Shown here: positions 59,560-64,000 of the stretch, in pieces
Position numbering within the stretch: the stretch's first letter is position 1
Layout: the number at the start of each line of letters is the position of its first letter
Assembly: GCF_020686945.1 (NCBI RefSeq)
Contig: NZ_JAJEPR010000010.1
Location: forward strand, 1-64,000
From: Limivivens faecihominis
GTDB lineage: Bacteria; Bacillota; Clostridia; Lachnospirales; Lachnospiraceae
Direction: 5' to 3'
Length of the DNA stretch: 64,000 bases
Translations under genes and position numbers: made by a program
Notes under the pieces: generated by a model
Databases searched by the model: none
Told to the model about the DNA's origin: nothing
The model's input: only the letters and a program-made list of their open reading frames with translations

Positions 59560-59642
59560 TTGAGAGCATAAGCAAAATGAAAAAGCAGAAGCTGCGAAAG
59601 CGGCGATAGTGCGAAGCGCGGGTCTGTGGCTTGTGCTCTCAA
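59560..59642 (+). promoter_or_regulatory. Long intercistronic hairpin between oppC and oppA
   Basis: TTGAGAGCATAAGC (59560-59573) and GCTTGTGCTCTCAA (59629-59642) form a 14-bp stem with one G-T pair, enclosing smaller hairpins (GCAG/CTGC, GCG/CGC). It starts right after the oppC stop. A second inverted repeat, TATATACTCT and AGAGTTTATATA, follows at about 59655-59680. Together they may stabilise oppA mRNA or allow separate expression. Confidence 0.6.
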
Positions 59643-59714
59643 CGGAAGCGCAGATATATACTCTATCAAGAGTTTATATAACATCCGATCATATTTTAAA
59701 GGAGGAAGATGATT

Positions 59715-61280
59715 ATGAAAAAAATGAGCAAAATCGTATCCCTGGCAATGGCAGCAGCTCTGGCAGCAGCTTCTCTTTCCATGAGCGCCAGCGCAGACGG
59801 AGAGGACAAAATCGAGATCGCCATCACCGGCGGCGGTGAGGATTCCATGCAGCTGAACACAGCAACCGGCAGCTACCTCAACGGTCTTTCCGCTATGCGT
59901 CATCTCTATGAAGGCCTCTATAAACTGGATGCCAACAGCGAGATCTCTTTAGGCCAGGCAGCATCTGTTGATGTGAGCGATGACAAACTGACCTGGACCT
60001 TTACCCTGAGAGATGATATCACCTGGTCCGACGGACAGCCTGTGACCGCTCAGGATTTCATTTACGGCTTTGACAACCTGGCAGCTCAGGGCGGCGATTA
60101 CTGCACGATTCTTTCCGATGTGGCAGAGAGCTATGAGGCTCCCGACGACAAGACCGTTGTGATCAAACTGAAACAGCCCTGCGCTTATCTTCCTTCGATT
60201 CTCGCTTTTCCGTCCACCTATCCGGCAAGACAGGATTATGTAGAACAGTACGGAGATGCTTACGCAACCGATCCGGACAAATCTGTTTACAACGGACCTT
60301 ACGAGATGGAGAGCTGGGCTCATGAGTCTGAGGTAGTCATGAAGCTTCGTGACGACTACTACGATGCAGATAACATTCAGGTCGGCACCATCAACTGGGA
60401 GCTCATCACCGAGGAGAGCTCCGCACTGGCTTCCTTCGAGAGCGGCGACTATGTATATTCCGATATGTGCCCGGACGAGGAGAAACCGCGTATGGAGGGC
60501 AACGGCCTGGTTTACACCGAGGGCGACAACAACTACTGCGTGATGTTCAACCTGGGTGAGAACGGAAATGACGTGCTGAAGGATGAGAACGTCCGCAAAG
60601 CCCTTTCCCTCACCATTGACAGAGACCGTATCATGGCAATCCGCGGACTGAACGATGAGATCGGCGTGACTCTTGTCTGCCGCGGTTATGTGAATGCAGA
60701 CGGAACCGATTTCGTAGACTATTGTGATCCCTGGGAGGACACTTCCGCTTACGAGGAAAACTGTGAGACAGCAAAACAGCTGCTGGCAGACGCAGGATAC
60801 GCAGACGGCCAGGGCTTCCCGGCACTGAAATACATCGTGAACAACGACAGCCGCAAAGAGATTGCCGAAGCCATCGTCAACGACTGGAAAGAAGTTCTGG
60901 GAATCGACTCCATCACCGTAGAAAAAGTGGAAAACTTCTCCGCAGCAAGAAGAGCCGGTGAATATGATCTGGCTTATTATGGCTGGTACATGGATTACAA
61001 GGATCTCTCCAACATGTACAGCACTTTTATCAACACCGAGAGTGCAAACTCCTTCTATCACAGCGACGACTACGATGCCGCTTATGCAAAGGCAGTTTCT
61101 GCTGATACCGAGGAAGGACAGTGGGAAGCATACAAAGAGTGTGACGCGATCCTGGCAAAAGATCTGCCGGTATCTGTGATCCTGCACTCCATGAACACCT
61201 ACCTCTTCAATGACACGAACTACGAAGGCCTGGTATATTCCTGCGGCAACTATGTATTTACTTATCTGAAAGCTCTGTAA
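59715..61280 (+). CDS. oppA: Oligopeptide ABC transporter substrate-binding protein
   Basis: Extracytoplasmic peptide-binding protein (SBP_bac_5 family, 521 residues). The signal peptide (residues 1-27) ends in SMSASA-DG. There is no lipobox cysteine, although Gram-positive OppA proteins are normally lipoproteins. The family pattern includes LTWTFTLRDDITWSDGQPVT, followed by AQDFIYGFDNL (about 95-125). Start: AGGAGG ends nine bases before the ATG at 59715; the ATG at 59709 is too close. It is the last component of the importer, before a terminator and the epimerase gene. The ligand is inferred to be a cell-wall peptide from its neighbours. Confidence 0.92.
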   Translation: MKKMSKIVSLAMAAALAAASLSMSASADGEDKIEIAITGGGEDSMQLNTATGSYLNGLSAMRHLYEGLYKLDANSEISLGQAASVDVSDDKLTWTFTLRDDITWSDGQPVTAQDFIYGFDNLAAQGGDYCTILSDVAESYEAPDDKTVVIKLKQPCAYLPSILAFPSTYPARQDYVEQYGDAYATDPDKSVYNGPYEMESWAHESEVVMKLRDDYYDADNIQVGTINWELITEESSALASFESGDYVYSDMCPDEEKPRMEGNGLVYTEGDNNYCVMFNLGENGNDVLKDENVRKALSLTIDRDRIMAIRGLNDEIGVTLVCRGYVNADGTDFVDYCDPWEDTSAYEENCETAKQLLADAGYADGQGFPALKYIVNNDSRKEIAEAIVNDWKEVLGIDSITVEKVENFSAARRAGEYDLAYYGWYMDYKDLSNMYSTFINTESANSFYHSDDYDAAYAKAVSADTEEGQWEAYKECDAILAKDLPVSVILHSMNTYLFNDTNYEGLVYSCGNYVFTYLKAL

Positions 61281-61292
61281 GAGAACAAACGG

Positions 61293-61325
61293 AAGGCTGT
61301 GCGGATATCCGTGCAGCCTTTTTTC
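61293..61325 (+). terminator. Terminator of oppA
   Basis: AAGGCTGTGCGGAT and ATCCGTGCAGCCTT form an almost perfect hairpin followed by TTTT. Confidence 0.9.
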
Positions 61326-61357
61326 GGCGTTAAAAAAAGAAAGGAGTATTCACTATT

Positions 61358-62464
61358 ATGAAACTGAAAGAAATCGCCATCGGATACATCGATATTCCTC
61401 TGGTGACACCTTTTAAGACGGCGCTGCGTACCGTAAACAGCGTAAATGACCTGATTGTGAAGGTGACAGCGGAGGATGGAACGGAAGGCTACGGGGAGGC
61501 TCCGCCAACGGCAGTCATCACCGGTGACACGAAGGAGTCCATCGAGGCGGCGATCCGCTATTACATCGCGCCCACGATCAAAGGCATGGATCTTGAGGAT
61601 CTTCCGGCCATCATGCAGAAACTGGAAAAATGCCTGGCAAAAAACACAACCGCCAAGGCCGCTGTGGATATTGCCCTCTATGACCTCTACGCCAAGCTTC
61701 AGAAAAAGCCGCTGTTCCGTCTTCTTGGAGAAAAGGAGCCGGAGCTGGTCAAAACGAAGCTGGAAACTGACCTTACGATCAGCGTCAATGAGACCGAGGA
61801 GATGGTCCGCGACAGCCTCCTGGCCGTGGAAAAAGGTTTCCATGTGCTGAAGGTCAAGGTCGGAAAAGGCGGAGCCAAGGACGTGGAGCGCATCCGCGAG
61901 ATCCGAAATGCTGTAGGTAAAGACATCGTGATCCGTGTAGACGCGAACCAGGGCTGGACCCGGGAGGAGGCTGTGTCCACGATCACTGCGATGGAAGATG
62001 CCGGTCTTGGCATCGAACTCGTGGAGCAGCCCGTTTCCTATCACGATTTCAAGGGTATGCAGTATGTGACCGCCCAGGTGGAGACTCCGATTCTGGCAGA
62101 CGAGAGCGTTTTCTCCTATGAGGATGCGGTTCGTCTGATGGAGGAAAAAGGCGCGGATCTCATCAACATCAAGCTCATGAAGACCGGCGGCATCCACGAG
62201 GCCGTGCGGATCTGCGACGCTGCGGATCAGTTTGGAGTAAAATGCATGATCGGCTGCATGCTGGAGAGCAAGGTTTCTGTCAGCGCCGGCGTTCATCTGG
62301 CTGCCGCCCGTTCCTGCGTGACCATGGCGGACCTGGACGGCCCGTCTCTCTGCCGCATCGATCCTTACGAGGGCGGCCCGGTCTATGAGGGCCCGCACAT
62401 TTTCTTGAAGGAAGACAACGGCATCGGCATCACCGGCGTTCCGGTCAAGTTCGAGACAATCTAA
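61358..62464 (+). CDS. Dipeptide epimerase (L-Ala-D/L-Glu epimerase family)
   Basis: Enolase-superfamily enzyme of the muconate-lactonizing subgroup, 368 residues. The catalytic lysine pair is in HVLKVKVGKGGAKDVERIRE (KxK, about 163-165). The metal ligands are in VIRVDANQGW (Asp193 region), IELVEQPV (Glu, about 219) and ILADESV (Asp, about 244). Epimerases of this group act on L-Ala-D-Glu from murein. The neighbouring peptide importer and NlpC/P60 enzyme support that role (like YkfB). Substrate is inferred, as the group also contains other dipeptide epimerases. Confidence 0.88.
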   Translation: MKLKEIAIGYIDIPLVTPFKTALRTVNSVNDLIVKVTAEDGTEGYGEAPPTAVITGDTKESIEAAIRYYIAPTIKGMDLEDLPAIMQKLEKCLAKNTTAKAAVDIALYDLYAKLQKKPLFRLLGEKEPELVKTKLETDLTISVNETEEMVRDSLLAVEKGFHVLKVKVGKGGAKDVERIREIRNAVGKDIVIRVDANQGWTREEAVSTITAMEDAGLGIELVEQPVSYHDFKGMQYVTAQVETPILADESVFSYEDAVRLMEEKGADLINIKLMKTGGIHEAVRICDAADQFGVKCMIGCMLESKVSVSAGVHLAAARSCVTMADLDGPSLCRIDPYEGGPVYEGPHIFLKEDNGIGITGVPVKFETI

Positions 62465-62485
62465 AAAATAACGGGGGTTTGAAAA

Positions 62486-63391
62486 ATGGAAAGACAGCTG
62501 GCTGTGGTGACAGCGGAACATGCATATCTGCGTAGCGGCGCCGGAGAGACGGACGGAAGCAACCAGACCGGAATCGAGGATGAGATCTTTTCCGGCTGGG
62601 CCGTGGAGATTCTCGAGGAGGACCCGGAGAAAGCCTTTGTAAAGGTGCTTACCCATTATGGCTATGAAGGTTATGTGAGAAAGACAGAGCTTCGCCCGAT
62701 GACAAAAGAAGAGCTGAAAGAAAGACAGGAGAAGAGCCGTTTTTACCGGATCGGCATTTCCGAGGCGGATCTTCTGGACCGGCCGAAGGTTCAGGGTCTG
62801 CCGCTGGAGCTGCTCCTGAAAAACGCGATTGTGGAGTATCTCGAGGATGCGCCCGAGGGCTGGTGCCGGGTAAGGAGCGCCGCCGGAAGAGAGGGCTATA
62901 TTCATCAGGAAAATCTCCGGGAGCGGAGAGAGGATGACGGTTTTCTCCTCACAGAGGACAGGGTAGATTATTTCGCGAAGCGCCGGGAAGCGCTCGCCGT
63001 CAGCGAGGAGGCATTCCGGGAGGGCATTGTTGCAAGCGCCAGAGAGTTTCTCGGTACCCAGTACCGCTGGGGCGGCAAGTCATCCCAGGGCATCGATTGT
63101 TCTGGCCTCGCTTTCATGAGCTATCTGGACAACGGCCTTCTGATCTACCGGGACGCTTCCATCGAAGCCGGTTATCCGGTGAAAAAGATTCCGGTGGATG
63201 CTCTGAAAAAGGGCGACCTGATCTTTTTCCCGGGCCATGTGGCGATCTATCTCGGCGAGGACAGATACATCCATTCCACGGGCTATGCGAAAACGCCCTG
63301 TGTGACCATAAACAGCTTCAGGAAAGAGGATCCGGACTTTCGGGCGGATCTGGTAAATAAAATCACAGAATGTGGGAGTGTGTTTGCATGA
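62486..63391 (+). CDS. NlpC/P60 endopeptidase with SH3-like domains (YkfC-like)
   Basis: A 301-residue cysteine peptidase. The N-terminus has two SH3-like beta domains (about residues 5-70 and 85-150). The catalytic domain has Cys205 in GIDCSGLAF, His251 in GHVAIYLG and a third polar residue, His263. In YkfC-type enzymes this domain cuts the gamma-D-Glu-diamino acid bond of murein peptides. There is no signal peptide, so it is probably intracellular and works on imported peptides, in line with the epimerase upstream. The stop overlaps the next ATG (ATGA). Confidence 0.9.
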   Translation: MERQLAVVTAEHAYLRSGAGETDGSNQTGIEDEIFSGWAVEILEEDPEKAFVKVLTHYGYEGYVRKTELRPMTKEELKERQEKSRFYRIGISEADLLDRPKVQGLPLELLLKNAIVEYLEDAPEGWCRVRSAAGREGYIHQENLRERREDDGFLLTEDRVDYFAKRREALAVSEEAFREGIVASAREFLGTQYRWGGKSSQGIDCSGLAFMSYLDNGLLIYRDASIEAGYPVKKIPVDALKKGDLIFFPGHVAIYLGEDRYIHSTGYAKTPCVTINSFRKEDPDFRADLVNKITECGSVFA

Positions 63392-64000
63392 AGATGAGAG
63401 ATTTTTCCTGTGAGGAACTGAAAAGCCTGGCGGTGGAGCTGCCGGACGAGGTGAGCCGTTACGAGGCGGCCGGAGATTTTGAAGGGGCGGGAAAAGCCAT
63501 TGACCGGTGGCTGGAGAAACCCGTGGGCGAGGCCATGAAGACCAGGCTTCGCTATGAAAAATATATCATTCAGGAGCTTCCGAAGGAATTTCCGGATACG
63601 GAGGAGGAAGTGATCCGGAAATTCCGGGAAAAGCTGCCTGATTTTTCCATGGAGGATCTTCAGAGGGCGGAAAGGGAAAATATGGCGGAGTGGATTCTGG
63701 TAGACGGAAAGAAGCACTACATCCACAGCTTGATCCGGAACCTCACGGACAAGGAGCCGGAGATCCGCCGTCGTCTGGGTCTCACAGAAGAGGTGACGGA
63801 GGAGGATCAGTATCAGCAGGCTGCGATCCGTGAAATGCAGGAAAAAGGAGAAAAGGCAGTCCGCATCCGCCTGAAAACCTCGATTCGCCTGAAGGATGAG
63901 AATTTCGTGTCGGGCATGAAAATCCGGGCCCATCTGCCCATTCCGGCGTGGCTTTCCCGAACCTTTGACGTGAAGATTTTAAATCACGCGGAGGGAAAAG
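63388..64000 (+). CDS. Transglutaminase-like protein, N-terminal part (runs off the window)
   Basis: The frame is open from an ATG that overlaps the stop of the NlpC/P60 gene to the end of the window (204 codons). It contains YEAAGDFEGAGKAIDRWLE, LRYEKYIIQELPKEFPDT and MAEWILVDGKKHYIHSLIRN. Such N-termini occur ahead of transglutaminase-like core domains in Lachnospiraceae; the catalytic Cys-His-Asp part is not yet reached. It is co-transcribed with the murein-peptide genes. The family call is tentative. Confidence 0.6.
   Translation, partial: MKMRDFSCEELKSLAVELPDEVSRYEAAGDFEGAGKAIDRWLEKPVGEAMKTRLRYEKYIIQELPKEFPDTEEEVIRKFREKLPDFSMEDLQRAERENMAEWILVDGKKHYIHSLIRNLTDKEPEIRRRLGLTEEVTEEDQYQQAAIREMQEKGEKAVRIRLKTSIRLKDENFVSGMKIRAHLPIPAWLSRTFDVKILNHAEGK

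Noticed and set aside
61262..62905. 547-residue minus-strand frame over the epimerase and NlpC/P60 genes
   Set aside because: Antisense to two clearly conserved enzymes, without a ribosome binding site or a recognisable motif.

Overview
The window looks like a chromosomal stretch from a gut-type Lachnospiraceae (Clostridia, Firmicutes). The grounds are the large Alu-type SRP RNA beside tadA, a tRNA with no encoded CCA, strong GGAGG-type ribosome binding sites, a split transketolase, a DUF6128 protein, and several families of small palindromic intergenic repeats. The genus cannot be fixed from sequence reading alone.

Layout: 0.1-3.3 kb, a DUF6128 protein, an NrdG-type radical SAM activase and a TadA-GNAT fusion. 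3.4-6.1 kb, SRP RNA with a consensus promoter, followed directly by a manganese (yybP-ykoY) riboswitch and hflK-hflC. 6.1-12.0 kb, phosphate uptake and sensing (pstS, pstC, pstA, pstB, phoU, phoR); PstS has its two half-domains in swapped order and no phoP follows phoR. 12.2-14.8 kb, a LysR regulator divergent from aspA. 14.8-17.0 kb, two exported proteins. 17.2-21.4 kb, tRNA-Ser(CGA), then pfkA-dnaX-ebfC-recR. 21.5-27.9 kb, an HD hydrolase, a decayed sugar-uptake locus (broken LacI, permease, hydrolase and AraC genes), an intact mannose-6-phosphate isomerase/ROK kinase fusion, and an M28 peptidase. 28.0-33.4 kb, a MATE pump, a LacI regulator, a transaldolase-like aldolase and a two-subunit transketolase.

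33.5-47.6 kb is one long rightward exopolysaccharide operon. It is a Gram-positive Pel-type locus (SDR-PelD fusion, PelE-like, DUF2194/PelA-position protein, PelF, PelG) extended with a Stealth phosphotransferase, GT4 and GT2 transferases, a DUF4874/DUF4832 protein and a Wzx-like flippase. The PelD part keeps an RxxD c-di-GMP site in front of a ruined GGDEF motif, so polymer output is probably c-di-GMP controlled.

47.6-53.5 kb is the most unusual region. It holds a nucleotidyltransferase, a free PqqD protein, an S26 signal peptidase, a small leader-bearing secreted protein, an ABC exporter and a PqqD-HPr-kinase fusion. This is the accessory set of Firmicutes lasso-peptide clusters, but without the macrolactam synthetase and the transglutaminase-like B2 protease. 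It may be an undescribed peptide or small-protein maturation and export system.

53.9-64.0 kb carries a phospholipase-D-family protein, then an oligopeptide ABC transporter (two ATPases, two permeases, binding protein) with a dipeptide epimerase, an NlpC/P60 endopeptidase and a truncated transglutaminase-like gene. That set fits import and recycling of cell-wall peptides.
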